Below, piece by piece: positions 17,637-27,590 of a stretch of DNA of 64,000 bases. The notes under the pieces are model-generated. The model saw only the letters and a program-made list of their open reading frames with translations. It had not been told where the DNA came from and searched no databases. The stretch is from contig NZ_SDQO02000002.1 of NCBI RefSeq assembly GCF_004382825.2, positions 186,001 through 250,000 on the forward strand, read 5' to 3'. The stretch is from Corynebacterium silvaticum (lineage in GTDB: Bacteria > Actinomycetota > Actinomycetes > Mycobacteriales > Mycobacteriaceae). The translations under genes were made by a program, and so were the position numbers. How positions within the stretch are numbered: the first letter of the stretch is position 1; each line of letters starts with the position of its first letter.

Positions 17637-17700
17637 AGTTGCTGCTTCCGTTGGCGCTCTGCCGCTTGGGTGACGTGAAATGAATAATGTCTGTTTAAGG

Positions 17701-17706
17701 ATTATA
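17701..17706 (-). promoter_or_regulatory. Putative -10 box of the osmoprotectant ABC operon
   Basis: TATAAT on the minus strand, 65 bases upstream of the ATPase start. No good -35 element is seen, which is common in corynebacteria. The rest of the 345-bp gap to 17981 holds only the terminator at 17931-17969. Confidence 0.35.
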
Positions 17707-17930
17707 TGAGCATTTGCTGTGTTATACGCTAATTTCCTGTTCCTGCTATTAAAAAGTAGACTGCGGAGTTTTGCTGTTTGGCTATAAGCGTGACCTATAG
17801 CGGACTCTATGAGCCATCATACTGATTTAGCTCCGAGCAGTCCGGGAGTAACCGAATTTTGGTCGGTTAAGCGCTTTGATTCGCTTGGTGATCTTTATAC
17901 GGCGCACCCTCGTGCCAGCATAAAAGTAAA

Positions 17931-17969
17931 CCCCTGCCGAGCTGCGTAGTGTCGCAGGCAAGGCAGGGG
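17931..17969 (-). terminator. Terminator after the antitoxin-like gene
   Basis: CCCCTGCC pairs with GGCAGGGG and an inner CTGCG/CGCAG extends the stem. On the minus strand it is followed by TTTACTTTTAT. Confidence 0.8.
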
Positions 17970-17981
17970 GGAGAGAAGAAA

Positions 17982-18149
17982 TTACTTTTCGTCCAATTTC
18001 TTCTTGACGGCCTCTTGGACCTGGTCGACTTTGTCTGCAAACTTGCCGTCGGTTTTCTCGTCGACAAGATCGCCAACTTTTTCTACTGCGTCCTTTACCT
18101 TGTCGGCGTTTTGATCCAGCAGTTCTTTAGCCTTGTTGAGGATGTCCAT
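17982..18149 (-). CDS. Small antitoxin-like protein (MT0933/Rv0909 family)
   Basis: Charged helical protein of 55 residues starting MDILNKAKELLDQNADKV and ending KKKLDEK, with heptad-like spacing and DEKTDGKFADKVDQVQEA in the middle. This matches the actinobacterial MT0933-type putative antitoxin family, which is often found without a toxin. CAAGGAGAATCTC lies directly before ATG 18149. The gene stands alone with its own terminator, and no toxin candidate is adjacent, so a stress-related role is as likely as toxin neutralisation. Confidence 0.7.
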   Translation of the reverse strand: MDILNKAKELLDQNADKVKDAVEKVGDLVDEKTDGKFADKVDQVQEAVKKKLDEK

Positions 18150-18231
18150 GAGATTCTCCTTGTATTGAGGGGCAGTTATCACATTTAAGGGTAATACAAC
18201 CTGCGGATTTGGGGGCGGGATCGGCTCGGGG

Positions 18232-19556
18232 TCAGGGGTACTCTAGGAATCGCGTTACGAGTCGCTGATAGCCGGCAACTGTGAGCTCCAGGTCCTCTAG
18301 GTAAAGAAACTCGTCATGGGAATGAAGCTGTGCATGCGCATGTCCTAACGTGCGCTGTTTGGCGTGTACGGCAAAGCCGTAGCCGACCCCGCCTGCGCGC
18401 CGGGCAAAGCGAAGGTCAGAGCCTCCGGGTGCGATCATGGGGACCACGGTGGACTCGGGGAAGAACTCCAGCAGTGTATCGCTCATGGCGTTATAGAGTG
18501 GCGAGTCGGTGGGGGAGACGGTGGCCTCCTCCCTGATGAGACGCTCGATGGTGACCTCGGGTGCTACATCGGCTAAAGCTTGGTTTAGTAGCTGGTCAAC
18601 GTAGTCGTCCGATTGTCCGGGGAGGGTTCGGATGTCCATTTCTAGCCATGCGTGGCTGGGCAGAACGTTGATGGCTTGGCCGGCGCGGAGGACTGTTTGG
18701 GCGATGGTGAGATGGGAGATGGCATCGCCAAAGGCTGCGAGTTCGCCGAGGGATTCGTAGGAATCGGGGTGGCCGTCGAGAAGCTTGCGCTCCGTGGCGG
18801 GGTCAAAGCGGAACGCGCGTACAAAGCCGTGCCACGTGTCATCGCTGTGCACTGATGGTTGGATGCTAGCTATACGACGCGCCACCTCGCCGATTTTTGC
18901 AATGGCGCTGTCCTTGTGGAACGGCGCCGAACCATGGCCGGCGTCGCCGTGGACGTGGAGCCGGCGTTGAGCAGCGCCTTTTTCACCGACATAGATGATC
19001 ACGGAGTCGGAACCGTCTGCGCCGGGAAGATGGGAGCCGCCGGTCTCCGACACACAGTTTTTCCAGCTGAACGCGTCTGAGTGGTGTTCGCGGAGCCACT
19101 GGGCGCCTAAACCGCCACGAGCCTCTTCATCTGCGATTCCTACAAAGTAAAGGGTGCCTCGATTGGATTTTTCCGCGCTACTTCGCGGGTCACGGCTGCC
19201 ATTGTGGCGGTAATAAAGAGCATGTCTACGGTGCCACGGCCGTATATTTTTCCGTCTTCTATGAGCGCTTCAAAGGGAGGCTTGGTCCATTTCTTCTCAT
19301 CCACGGGCACCACGTCTGTGTGTCCTAGCAGGGTGAGCGGCTCAGCGGTGGGGTCGCTGCCTGGGACCGTGACCACAATGGTTACCCGGCCTGGATGAGG
19401 CTCGTAGCGGTCGATGGCGACGGCCTCGCCGGCAAAGAATTCCTCTAGGGTGTCGGCATTTCGGACTTCTTGGCCTGAATCGGAGGTGAGGTCGTTGACG
19501 CAGGCGTTCTGCACCATGCGGGTAAGCAATGAAAGCGTGTCCGAGTAGAGCGTCAT
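18232..19556 (-). pseudogene. M20-family dipeptidase/carboxypeptidase (frameshifted)
   Basis: Zinc peptidase of about 440 residues when intact. The N-terminal part (MTLYSDTLSLLTRMVQ onward) carries the metal-site motifs LLGHTDVVPVDEKKW and GRGTVDM and runs to about 19145. The remainder (FVGIADEEARGGLGAQW, CVSETGGSHLPG, the dimerisation domain, and APGGSDLRFAR near the C-terminus) is in another frame. One base missing from a T run (19144-19146 on this strand) explains the break; all catalytic motifs are otherwise kept. This could be a recent mutation or a sequencing error. Confidence 0.85.
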
Positions 19557-19664
19557 GCGCCCCAGCATAGGCTGATTCGGGGGTGAAAGGGGTGAATTAG
19601 GGGTCTTGTGGGTGAAATGTGTGTGGAAATTTAAACAGTGTTCAGGAGATGTGGCTAGGATTCT

Positions 19665-19677
19665 TGAACGTTGATCA
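19665..19677 (+). promoter_or_regulatory. BioQ-like box upstream of bioB
   Basis: TGAAC-GTT-GATCA, a near-palindrome with the 5-3-5 layout of the corynebacterial BioQ site (TGAAC-N3-GTTAC). It lies 95 bp before the bioB start. Confidence 0.45.
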
Positions 19678-19771
19678 AGTGATGTGTGTTGGCCTTGTGC
19701 CACCACATCTCGCACGACGATGAATGCACGCACACAGCGCTCGCGGGTGCTGACGCCGAGGAGGAAACCCC

Positions 19772-20767
19772 ATGACTGACATTCTGGAACTTGCCCGGAC
19801 CAAGGTTCTTGAGGAAGGCAACGGCCTGAATAAGGAGGAGGTCCTCCAAGTACTCACGCTGGAAGAAGACAGAATCCCCGAACTCCTTGCACTCGCGCAC
19901 GAGGTGCGCCTCAAGTGGTGTGGGGAAGAGGTTGAGGTAGAAGGCATTATCTCTCTGAAGACGGGCGGCTGCCCTGAAGATTGCCACTTCTGCTCCCAGT
20001 CGGGCCTTTTTGAATCCCCCGTTCGTTCCGCATGGCTCGACATCGCGGGACTCGTGGAAGCTGCAAAGCAAACACAAAAGTCCGGCGCTACCGAATTCTG
20101 CATTGTTGCTGCGGTAAAAGGTCCCGATGAGCGCCTCATGAGCCAGTTGGAAGAGGCCGTAGCTGCCATTAAATCTGAGGTAGACATCGAGGTGGCGGCG
20201 TCGATAGGCATCCTTACCCAGGAGCAAGTCGACCGACTCAAAGCAGCGGGCGTGCACCGCTACAACCACAACCTCGAAACTGCGCGCTCGTACTTCCCCA
20301 ACGTTGTCACCACCCATTCATGGGAATCGCGCCGTGAAACCCTGCGCATGATCGGGGAGACCGGCATGGAAGTCTGCTCCGGCGGCATCATCGGCATGGG
20401 TGAGACGCTAGAACAGCGCGCAGAATTTGCCTGCGACCTGGCCGAACTCAATCCCACGGAAGTCCCCATGAATTTCCTCGATCCACGCCCGGGAACTCCT
20501 TTTGCAGACCTAGATGTTATGGAAACCCCAGATGCATTGCGCGCAATTGGTGCATTCCGCCTTGCGCTGCCCAAGACCATTCTCCGCTTCGCCGGTGGAC
20601 GCGAACTCACCCTGGGAGACTTGGGCACTGAACAAGGCTTGCTCGGTGGCATCAATGCGGTGATCGTGGGCAATTACCTGACCACGCTGGGCCGTCCGAT
20701 GGAAGAAGACCTGGATATGCTGGGCAAATTGCGCCTTCCCATTAAGGCCCTGAACGCGAGCGTCTAA
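19772..20767 (+). CDS. bioB: Biotin synthase BioB
   Basis: Radical-SAM enzyme of 331 residues that inserts sulfur into dethiobiotin. The radical-SAM cluster cysteines are in [14 protein letters not shown] (Cys67, 71, 74). Residues of the auxiliary cluster are present ([17 protein letters not shown]), as is the downstream GGREL motif. GAGGAGG precedes ATG 19772. It forms an operon with bsaP five bases downstream. Confidence 0.97.
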   Translation: MTDILELARTKVLEEGNGLNKEEVLQVLTLEEDRIPELLALAHEVRLKWCGEEVEVEGIISLKTGGCPEDCHFCSQSGLFESPVRSAWLDIAGLVEAAKQTQKSGATEFCIVAAVKGPDERLMSQLEEAVAAIKSEVDIEVAASIGILTQEQVDRLKAAGVHRYNHNLETARSYFPNVVTTHSWESRRETLRMIGETGMEVCSGGIIGMGETLEQRAEFACDLAELNPTEVPMNFLDPRPGTPFADLDVMETPDALRAIGAFRLALPKTILRFAGGRELTLGDLGTEQGLLGGINAVIVGNYLTTLGRPMEEDLDMLGKLRLPIKALNASV

Positions 20768-20772
20768 CTGGC

Positions 20773-21027
20773 ATGAAAACCACATCAACCGAGCTCATCC
20801 AGGTAATGCTTGCCGACGAGCCCCCGCTCTTTCACCCCAACACCGGACAGGAAATCGCTGCGGGAGAAACAATCAGGCTTTCTCCCTCGGCGCGCGCCGG
20901 GTTGGAGGCACCGCGCTTCTGCCAGATCTGCGGGCGTCGCATGGTGGTGCAAGTGCGTCCCGACGGCTGGGAAGCAACCTGCTCACGGCACGGCACGGTG
21001 GATTCTGTGTATCTGGGGCGGCGTTGA
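20773..21027 (+). CDS. bsaP: Biotin synthase auxiliary protein BsaP
   Basis: Small protein of 84 residues, directly after bioB. Its C-terminal half has [18 protein letters not shown] followed by ATCSRHG (Cys50, Cys53, Cys70). These could hold an iron-sulfur cluster, as described for actinobacterial BsaP, which supplies sulfur or rebuilds the BioB cluster so that it can turn over. The spacing of five bases to the bioB stop implies co-translation. Confidence 0.85.
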   Translation: MKTTSTELIQVMLADEPPLFHPNTGQEIAAGETIRLSPSARAGLEAPRFCQICGRRMVVQVRPDGWEATCSRHGTVDSVYLGRR

Positions 21028-21051
21028 AAAGATAGGTCTGGTGGTAGGGAG

Positions 21052-21075
21052 CGCGTTCAGTAGAGGCTGAACGCG
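21052..21075. terminator. Convergent hairpin between bsaP and the MepB-like gene
   Basis: CGCGTTCAG-TAGAGG-CTGAACGCG is a perfect 9-bp stem. It overlaps the last codons of the MepB-like gene. No U-tract is present. Confidence 0.5.
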
Positions 21076-21488
21076 GGTGCTTGGGCACGCTGTGTGGCGG
21101 TGGCCTGAGGGTTGAGACCAGTGCACCAGCTTGGGTATACCCGAAAACCGCGTTTTCCTGCGGCGCTTCCCGATGTAATGCCTAAGCGTTCGAGGTCTGG
21201 AGCGGTGAACGTAAAGACTCCTCGGTGTTCGTCTTGCTCCACAAACACCAGCAAACCTCCCCGTACGTTGTGCGGGCTAAAAGGCACGGTCTCTCCGGCG
21301 TCATTTCGGGTCCAAAAGGCTACAAAAGCACCTTTCTTGGTCGGCGTGGTGCGTGCCGTCCGTATGTGCCAGGTGGCCTCCGAAATTTCTACGATTCCAG
21401 ATTGATAGTCACTATTTTGTTCCTCAGGAGTGACGTGGCAGTTCAGACCTTTTGCTGCTGCGTACTGTTCAAAGCTCCTGAACCTCAT
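21057..21488 (-). CDS. MepB-family protein
   Basis: Cytosolic protein of 143 residues with the MepB-family core: EEQNSDYQSGIVEI, then HIRTARTTPTKKGAFVAFW, VRGGLLVFVE and RGFRVYPSWC. MepB is encoded beside a multidrug efflux system in Staphylococcus; its biochemical role is not known to me. ATG at 21488 is preferred over upstream frames because GGAAGG lies just before it. No efflux gene is adjacent. Confidence 0.75.
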   Translation of the reverse strand: MRFRSFEQYAAAKGLNCHVTPEEQNSDYQSGIVEISEATWHIRTARTTPTKKGAFVAFWTRNDAGETVPFSPHNVRGGLLVFVEQDEHRGVFTFTAPDLERLGITSGSAAGKRGFRVYPSWCTGLNPQATATQRAQAPAFSLY

Positions 21489-21614
21489 GTATGCCTTCCC
21501 TTTTTGTGGACTGGTCTTTCTGGCTGCTCCCTTTTCTACGCCCTGCATCCGGAGACTGGCGCGGCTACTCTAGACACAAAGAATCCTTAGGAAAAATCTA
21601 GAAAGTAGGATGCA

Positions 21615-23030
21615 ATGACAATGAAAAAAGGTGTGGGCGCGGACGTAGTACAACAGCTGGAGGATATCTACGCGGCGTCGATAAGCCTTGCCAAGGAGAT
21701 TCTAGAGACTGGTGAATACGAGCGTTACTGCGATGTAGTTTATCCCAAGCTCATCGTGAAGATCGTTAGCTGGCACCCCGTTGATCGCACCGAGCCGTTT
21801 GGCTACGTCGACGCTGCAGGATGCTACTCGGCGGTGCTCTCCAAGCCGGAGTTGATTCATGATTACCTCTGTGAGCAGCTGGAACGCCTCTGCACAAACT
21901 ACGAGTGTGTGATCACGGTGGAGCCTTCTACCGTGCGCATCCCGCCGGAGTATATCGACGGCATAGAAGGCGTGACCGAGGCTCGTCGCGCAGGCGATGT
22001 TGCCGCAGAAATCCCGCGCCCCACCTTGGATGACGTTGACGATGCCATTATCGACGGTGAATGGGATGCCTTCCACGGCGAAGAAAAGCCGCTTTTCCAT
22101 TTCACTCCGCAGCGTTTTGATATCGCATGTGCGCGCATCCAGCATTACATGGGTATTTCCCCAGCTAGCGTGCAAAAATATATCCTATTTACAAACTACG
22201 CCATGCACGCCCGGGAATTTGTGAACTTTGGGCTATGCGAGCTGTCGCGGGAGGGCTCGCGCTACAGCGCATTGTTGCTTCCCGACGGTCACAAGATCAC
22301 GCGCGACCAAGCAGAAAACATCGATCGTGAAAGCCTGAGCCTAGAATCTCGGTTCCAGATGCCGCGCTATGACCTAGTAGCGGAAGACGGAATGGGCATC
22401 ACCATGATCAATATTGGTGTGGGGCCCTCCAACGCCAAGACGATTACCGACTGCCTCGCTGTGCTCCGCCCGGAAGCATGGGTGATGATCGGACATTGTG
22501 CTGGGCTCGACGGGCGCATGAGACTCGGCGACCTCATCCTGGGAAACGCCTACCAGCGTGACGACCACCTCCTCGATGACCATATCCCGCTCGACCTGCC
22601 CATTCCTGCAGTTCCTGAGGTGCAGCGCGCCCTAGAGACGAGTGTTCGCGATGTATATGGCGAGGATCTTTCCATGATGCGTACCGGTACGGTCCTCTCC
22701 ACCGATGACCGAAACTGGGAATGGCACACCCCACAAAAACTATGGAAGCTGCTCCGGGGTTCCACCGCTGCTGCCTGCGACATGGAATCGGCGACGCTTG
22801 CGGCGAACGGGTACCGCTACCGCATTCCTTATGGCACCTTGCTTTCCGTCTCCGATCTTCCGCTCCACGCCGTGCCTAAGCTGCCGGCTGCAGCACAAAC
22901 CTTCTATGCAAATTCCAAACAGGCGCACGTGATGTGTGCTGTGCACGCCGTGGAACTTCTTGCTCTTACCCCAGAAAAACTGCGGACGAGGAAGTTACGC
23001 CGTACGATCGGAGAGGTGCCATTTAGATAG
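21615..23030 (+). CDS. amn: AMP nucleosidase
   Basis: Enzyme of 471 residues that cleaves AMP to adenine and ribose 5-phosphate. The N-terminal AMP-nucleosidase domain (about 1-170) is followed by a nucleoside-phosphorylase-like catalytic domain. That domain has INIGVGPSNAKTITDCLAVL, VMIGHCAGLDGRMRLGD and CDMESATLAANGYR, the last carrying the conserved Met-Glu of the sugar site. The length is as expected and no lesion is seen. It is transcribed alone, with a short hairpin (CCTATTG/CAATAGG) directly after its stop. Confidence 0.93.
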   Translation: MTMKKGVGADVVQQLEDIYAASISLAKEILETGEYERYCDVVYPKLIVKIVSWHPVDRTEPFGYVDAAGCYSAVLSKPELIHDYLCEQLERLCTNYECVITVEPSTVRIPPEYIDGIEGVTEARRAGDVAAEIPRPTLDDVDDAIIDGEWDAFHGEEKPLFHFTPQRFDIACARIQHYMGISPASVQKYILFTNYAMHAREFVNFGLCELSREGSRYSALLLPDGHKITRDQAENIDRESLSLESRFQMPRYDLVAEDGMGITMINIGVGPSNAKTITDCLAVLRPEAWVMIGHCAGLDGRMRLGDLILGNAYQRDDHLLDDHIPLDLPIPAVPEVQRALETSVRDVYGEDLSMMRTGTVLSTDDRNWEWHTPQKLWKLLRGSTAAACDMESATLAANGYRYRIPYGTLLSVSDLPLHAVPKLPAAAQTFYANSKQAHVMCAVHAVELLALTPEKLRTRKLRRTIGEVPFR

Positions 23031-23047
23031 CCTATTGGGTCAATAGG
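23031..23047 (+). terminator. Short hairpin after amn
   Basis: CCTATTG-GGT-CAATAGG; the stem is 7 bp and no T run follows, so it is weak. Confidence 0.4.
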
Positions 23048-23107
23048 AACAAAGATGGCTCTGACGTAATTTGGCTCTGCAATCTGGCTCGAAGGAGCGT
23101 GTGATTC

Positions 23108-24532
23108 TTGCGAAAGCTAACAATGGCCATACTTTGCAGTACTGCATTGGCTCTGGGCGCATGCGGAAGCACGGGGAAAGCGGGCGCCCCGAGCAATGCG
23201 CTGTCCATAGAACAAACAACGCAGATAGACAGCGCAGACGGGATTGATGCATCTAAGCTGCTCTTTTCCTCTTCCACATCCGCTGTTATCGCCGGTGATT
23301 CTGTGGGGCAGAAATGGGAAGGTGCGAAAGAGGCAGTGAAGCGGGGTGCGCCGCTGCTGGTGCGCACTGCCGATAACGCGTCGGCCATTGATGCGGAGAT
23401 AAAGCGCCTCGGGGCTCAAGACGTTATCACGATCGACGAGCCCCAGACCCCGGACCCAGAAATTTCTGAAGCCAACATCGCCGACAAAATCTCGCAGCTC
23501 ACGCCCGAATCCCCGCTTTTCGACGGCGGCGCGTCCATCCTGGTCTCCGGGCACACCACGGCCTCTGACGTAGCCACCGCACGCGCGTCGGGAGCCAAGG
23601 TGGAATACCTGTCTTCGGGCGACGCGCGTGAAAGCTCCACGCTATCCGCTGATCCCGACGCTCATGTGGTTGCCCTGGGCCCAAGCTTTGCCAACAAAGA
23701 GCGCTTTAATCGCCAGGTAGAGATGATTAATTATGGTGAGGTCCCCGGTGGCGGGCACCTCATTTTCCCCTCGCATCGCGTGGTAGCTCTTTACGGTCAT
23801 CCCTCCGGTGGGGCACTGGGAGTGCTTGGCGAGCAACCTGCTGAGGAAGCCGTGAACAAGGTGAATGACCTGGTAGGTAAGTATCAGGCCATTGACCCGG
23901 AAGAAAGCGTGATCCCTGCCTTTGAGATCATTGCTACCGTGGCGAGCTCGTCGGCAGGGCTGGATGGCAATTATTCCAATGAGGGGAACGTCGATGAGCT
24001 GCGCCCGTGGGTCGAAGCGATCGGTGATGCTGGCGGCATAGCGATTCTTGACCTACAACCTGGCAGCGCCAGCTTCCTTGAGCAGGCGCAACAATTTGAG
24101 GAGCTGCTGAAGCTACCGCACGTCGGACTAGCGATAGATCCCGAGTGGCGGCTGAAGCCGGGGGAGAAACCCATGGAACGGGTCGGCAGTGTTGGGGCTG
24201 GGGAAGTGAACCAGACTGCGGCGTGGCTGCGGGACCTGGTAAAGGATAATGAGCTCCCGCAAAAAGTCTTTGTTGTGCACCAATTCCAGCATCAGATGGT
24301 GCAGGACAGGGAAACGTTGGACACTACAGCACCGGAGCTTTCGTGGGTTCTTCACGCAGATGGTCACGGAACCGCGGGCGATAAGTTTGCTACGTGGGAT
24401 ATGGTGCGAAAGAATCTGCAGCCCGAGTTCTACCTTGCGTGGAAGAACTTTATCGATGAGGATCAACCGATGTTCACTCCCGAACAGACGTTTAAGATCG
24501 AGCCTCGGCCTTGGTTTGTGTCCTATCAATAA
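23108..24532 (+). CDS. Large lipoprotein of unknown function
   Basis: Secreted lipoprotein of 474 residues. The signal peptide MRKLTMAILCSTALALGAC ends in a good lipobox (LGAC, Cys19). The first 120 mature residues have repeated Rossmann-like hydrophobic strands of the kind seen in cell-wall-binding repeat 2 proteins (SAVIAGDSVG, PLLVRTADNASAID). The C-terminal part (AGGIAILDLQPGSASFLEQ, HVGLAIDPEWRLKPG, KVFVVHQFQ) looks like a TIM-barrel fold. No catalytic motif is recognised. Start is TTG at 23108 with AAGGAG upstream. Confidence 0.75.
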   Translation: MRKLTMAILCSTALALGACGSTGKAGAPSNALSIEQTTQIDSADGIDASKLLFSSSTSAVIAGDSVGQKWEGAKEAVKRGAPLLVRTADNASAIDAEIKRLGAQDVITIDEPQTPDPEISEANIADKISQLTPESPLFDGGASILVSGHTTASDVATARASGAKVEYLSSGDARESSTLSADPDAHVVALGPSFANKERFNRQVEMINYGEVPGGGHLIFPSHRVVALYGHPSGGALGVLGEQPAEEAVNKVNDLVGKYQAIDPEESVIPAFEIIATVASSSAGLDGNYSNEGNVDELRPWVEAIGDAGGIAILDLQPGSASFLEQAQQFEELLKLPHVGLAIDPEWRLKPGEKPMERVGSVGAGEVNQTAAWLRDLVKDNELPQKVFVVHQFQHQMVQDRETLDTTAPELSWVLHADGHGTAGDKFATWDMVRKNLQPEFYLAWKNFIDEDQPMFTPEQTFKIEPRPWFVSYQ

Positions 24533-24551
24533 AGGCACATGCTTGATGAGA

Positions 24552-24652
24552 AAAGACCCCTAGTGATGAATGAATGAGCTACTCCCCAGTGGTTGGACTG
24601 AGAAATCGGGTACCGATCGCTGGGGAGTAGCTTATTCAGGCTGGGGGTCTTT
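24552..24652 (+). ncRNA. Large hairpin element with conserved loop
   Basis: An 18-bp stem (24572-24589 with 24620-24637; one arm begins GAATGAGCTACTCCCCAG) lies inside an outer AAAGACCCC/GGGGTCTTT pair (24552-24560, 24644-24652). The loop contains GGTTGGACTGAGAAATC, also found in the terminator loop at 8.85 kb. It ends in TCTTTCTC and may simply terminate the lipoprotein gene, but size and loop conservation suggest a discrete element. The rest of the gap to 24846 holds only the possible GlxR site. Confidence 0.55.
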
Positions 24653-24743
24653 CTCTGGTGTGGTGAGAATCGCGGAGATTACTGAAACTAATTTTAAAAA
24701 ATTTACGTTTCAAACCAGCAAAGAATGTTAGCCTACTTATAAC

Positions 24744-24759
24744 GGTGACCGCTGGCACA
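24744..24759. promoter_or_regulatory. Weak GlxR (CRP-type) site before the amylase pseudogene
   Basis: GGTGA-CCGCTG-GCACA matches TGTGA-N6-TCACA except at two positions; 88 bp upstream of the start. GlxR control of carbohydrate genes is usual in corynebacteria. Confidence 0.3.
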
Positions 24760-24846
24760 AATAATCAAAAATTATATGCCAGTCACACTTTGTAAAAGAA
24801 TGCTCGTGTTTTATTCCCTCATCACTGAAGTAAGGCTTTCAAAGAC

Positions 24847-27590
24847 GTGAAAACTTATCGTTGTCATGCGCGAAGAATATTTAACGCGCTCACCACACTC
24901 ACACTCATCACTGCTGGCGGTGCCCTATCCAGGCCCCCAGCTCAGGCTGCCGACCCGAGTTTCGTTGTGATTGCGGCGGATTTCCAAACCGAGGCTGGCT
25001 GTACAAAGGACTGGGATCCTGCCTGCCCTCAGACCCAGATGGAGAAGCAGGGCAAGTTCTACAGCAAGAAGATTAAGGTTCCCAAAGGCGATTGGAATTT
25101 TAAGGTCGTTCTGGATAAAAACTGGGACACGAGTTATGGCGCTCCCGGAAAAAGGGCTACGAGCGTGACAATGTCCCGCTGAAGCTGGCGGCAGACGCAG
25201 AACTTGAGTTCATATTCGATCCGGAGAGCCACCATATTGGCCTTAGGCCCACCCAGATTACTACCGGTGATCATGAGGTCAAGCCGGAGGATCGGTAGTT
25301 GATCAAGGCTCCCTACCGGCAGAACGCTGCGCAGAATAACTTCTATTTTGTGCTCACAGATCGCTTTAATAATGGTGATTCAAAGAATGACCGAGGGGAC
25401 GCATCGGCTGAGCAGGGGGATAGGGCTCAGCATGGATTCGATCCAACGTCGAAAGCCTTTTATCACGGCGGTGACATCAAAGGCATCATCCAGAAACTGG
25501 ATTACATCCAGGGCTTGGGCACCACTGCAATCTGGTTGACACCCTCCTTTAAAAATAAAGCAGTGCAGGGAACGGGTAATGATGCCTCGGCTGGCTATCA
25601 CGGGTATTGGATCACGGACTTCACTCAGATTGACCCGCACCTGGGCACCAACCAGGACATGAAGGACCTGATCAAAGCTGCGCATGAGAAAGGAATGAAG
25701 GTCTACTTTGACATCGTGACCAACCATACGGCCGACCTGATTCAGCTGGCCGGCGGCAACGGCTCCAATGGCAGCAAGTATGTCTCGCAGCAGGAACAGC
25801 CCTATAAGGATGTCAACGGAAAAGAATTCCGGCTAGAAGACTACGCGGGCAAGGACGCGAGCGAGTTTCCTAAACTCAATGAGAAATCGTTCCCTTATAC
25901 CCCTCAGCGCACGAATCCTTCTGAAAAGCTGACCCCTGATTGGCTTAACGACGTCACCCTCTACCACAACCGCTGTAACAGCATGTTTGACGATGGTGGC
26001 GAATCCGTGATCATGGGTGACTTCTTTGGTCTCGACGACCTCATGACAGAACACCCCACCGTTGTCGACGGCATGACCAAGATCTACAACGAGTGGGTTG
26101 ACTACGGGTTGGATGGCTTCCGCATCGACACCGTTAAGCATGTTGACCTTGCTAAAGGCGGGGACACCAACAAGCTGAAGTCCCTGTTCTATGGAGATGA
26201 CTGGTACACCACAACGCGTTCCGACGCCGCCGTACTGCCGACCTTCCTGGGAAGCCATGACATGGGTCGTATCGGAAGCCTGCTGCAGAATAGTGGCGAT
26301 GGTGCCGAGCGGCTCCGACGTGACCAGCTCGCGCACGCCCTGCTGTACCTCACTCGCGGTCAGCCTGTTGTTTACTATGGTGATGAGCAGGGGTTTGCCG
26401 GAAAGGGTGCCGATAAAGATGCTCGGCAGGATATGTTTGCCACGAAGGTCACGGATGTACACAACGAGCAGCTGGTCAATGGCGAGCAGTTTGGAACGGG
26501 CGACCACTTTAAGCCTGAGGCTCCGGTGGCCAAGACGATTACTGAGTTAGCAAAACTGCGCAAGGAGAGTAAAGCCCTGGTAGAAGGTGCGCAGATTGAG
26601 CGCTATGCAACGTCAGGTGCGGGTATCTATGCATTTTCTCGTGTGAATCGTGAGGAAAAGCAGGAGTACTTGGTGGCCTTGAATAACGCCACCACCACGC
26701 GCGAGGTAGATCTGAACGCTTTGACTCCTAACGCTGAATTCGAGCGGGTCTATGCCAGTGATTATATTAATGAGACACGCCAGTCCCTGACCACTGACAA
26801 CGAGGCAAAAACCCATGTTACTGTTCCGGGCTTAACCGCTGTGGTGTACAAGGTGAAAAACGGAAAGCAGGTCACGGGGTCTGTGTCCGGCGGCCTGAAC
26901 ATCGTGGGCCAAGAGCTTAAGGGTGATGCGCCGATCATGACGACAGTCGGCGGAAACGCCTGGTCGGAAGCCAACTTTGGATGGCGCAAGCTTGGCGAAC
27001 AAGAGTGGAACTACCTTGGGACCGACACTGGCCAAGATGCTCGTATTTTCCATAACGTGCGCGACCTTGAGCCGGGCACCGTGGTGGAGTATCGGACCGT
27101 CACCGTCGACGGCGACAATAAAGAAACAGCCTCCCATGGGTGGGGCGTGGTTGGCGTGGACTTGGCTGTTGATTCCCGAGCCTTAAGCGTTTCTGCGACC
27201 ACGGCTTCCGCCACTGTTCCCGCTGCCGTTGTGGTGGGGAACTTTACCAAAGACCTCGGATGCACGGGAGGCCAAGAAGGTAATTGGGACCCTGGTTGTG
27301 CAGCTGCTGAACTGCGCGATGATTCTTCCGGATGGAAGACCGCAGAGCTGACCCTTAAGCCAGGCGAGTACGAATACAAGATTGCTACTGGCGGCTCTTG
27401 GGATCGGAGCTATGGGGCACTAAACGAGGGAGCGCGTGAGAGTGACGAGGGCGTACTCAATGGTAAAAACGTGAAGTTTCGGGTGACTCAGGACAAACAA
27501 AAAGTCACATTCTTCTATCACCCGGAAACTCATGAGTTCTTTAATACCGCAGATGAAGCTTCTGGCTGCGACCACACGTGTGTTGGGTGA
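24847..27590 (+). pseudogene. Secreted alpha-amylase/pullulanase-type GH13 enzyme with flanking X25 modules (multiple lesions)
   Basis: Ancestral secreted starch hydrolase of more than 900 residues. A signal peptide (GTG start at 24847, cleavage near PAQAADPS) and an N-terminal X25-like module (FQTEAGCTKDWDPACPQTQM) are followed by a GH13 catalytic domain (FYFVLTDRFNNGD, DIVTNHTAD, GLDGFRIDTVKHVD, FLGSHDMGRIG) and a C-terminal X25-like module (NFTKDLGCTGGQEGNWDPGC). Lesions: a frameshift near 25149-25156, an in-frame TAG at 25296-25298, and an internal in-frame deletion after KHVD. The deletion removes the segment that normally carries the acid/base Glu (the FGEV motif) and joins directly to GGDTNKLKSLFYGDDWYTT. 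It is dead as an enzyme. Confidence 0.9.

Noticed and set aside
19655..20673. Long minus-strand frames opposite bioB
   Set aside because: They mirror the GC-rich codon structure of bioB; the plus-strand gene is certain.
24581..24628. TPP riboswitch-like CTGAGA...ACC...GATC
   Set aside because: Only short pieces match, the order and spacing of the TPP aptamer are absent, and no thiamine gene is downstream.
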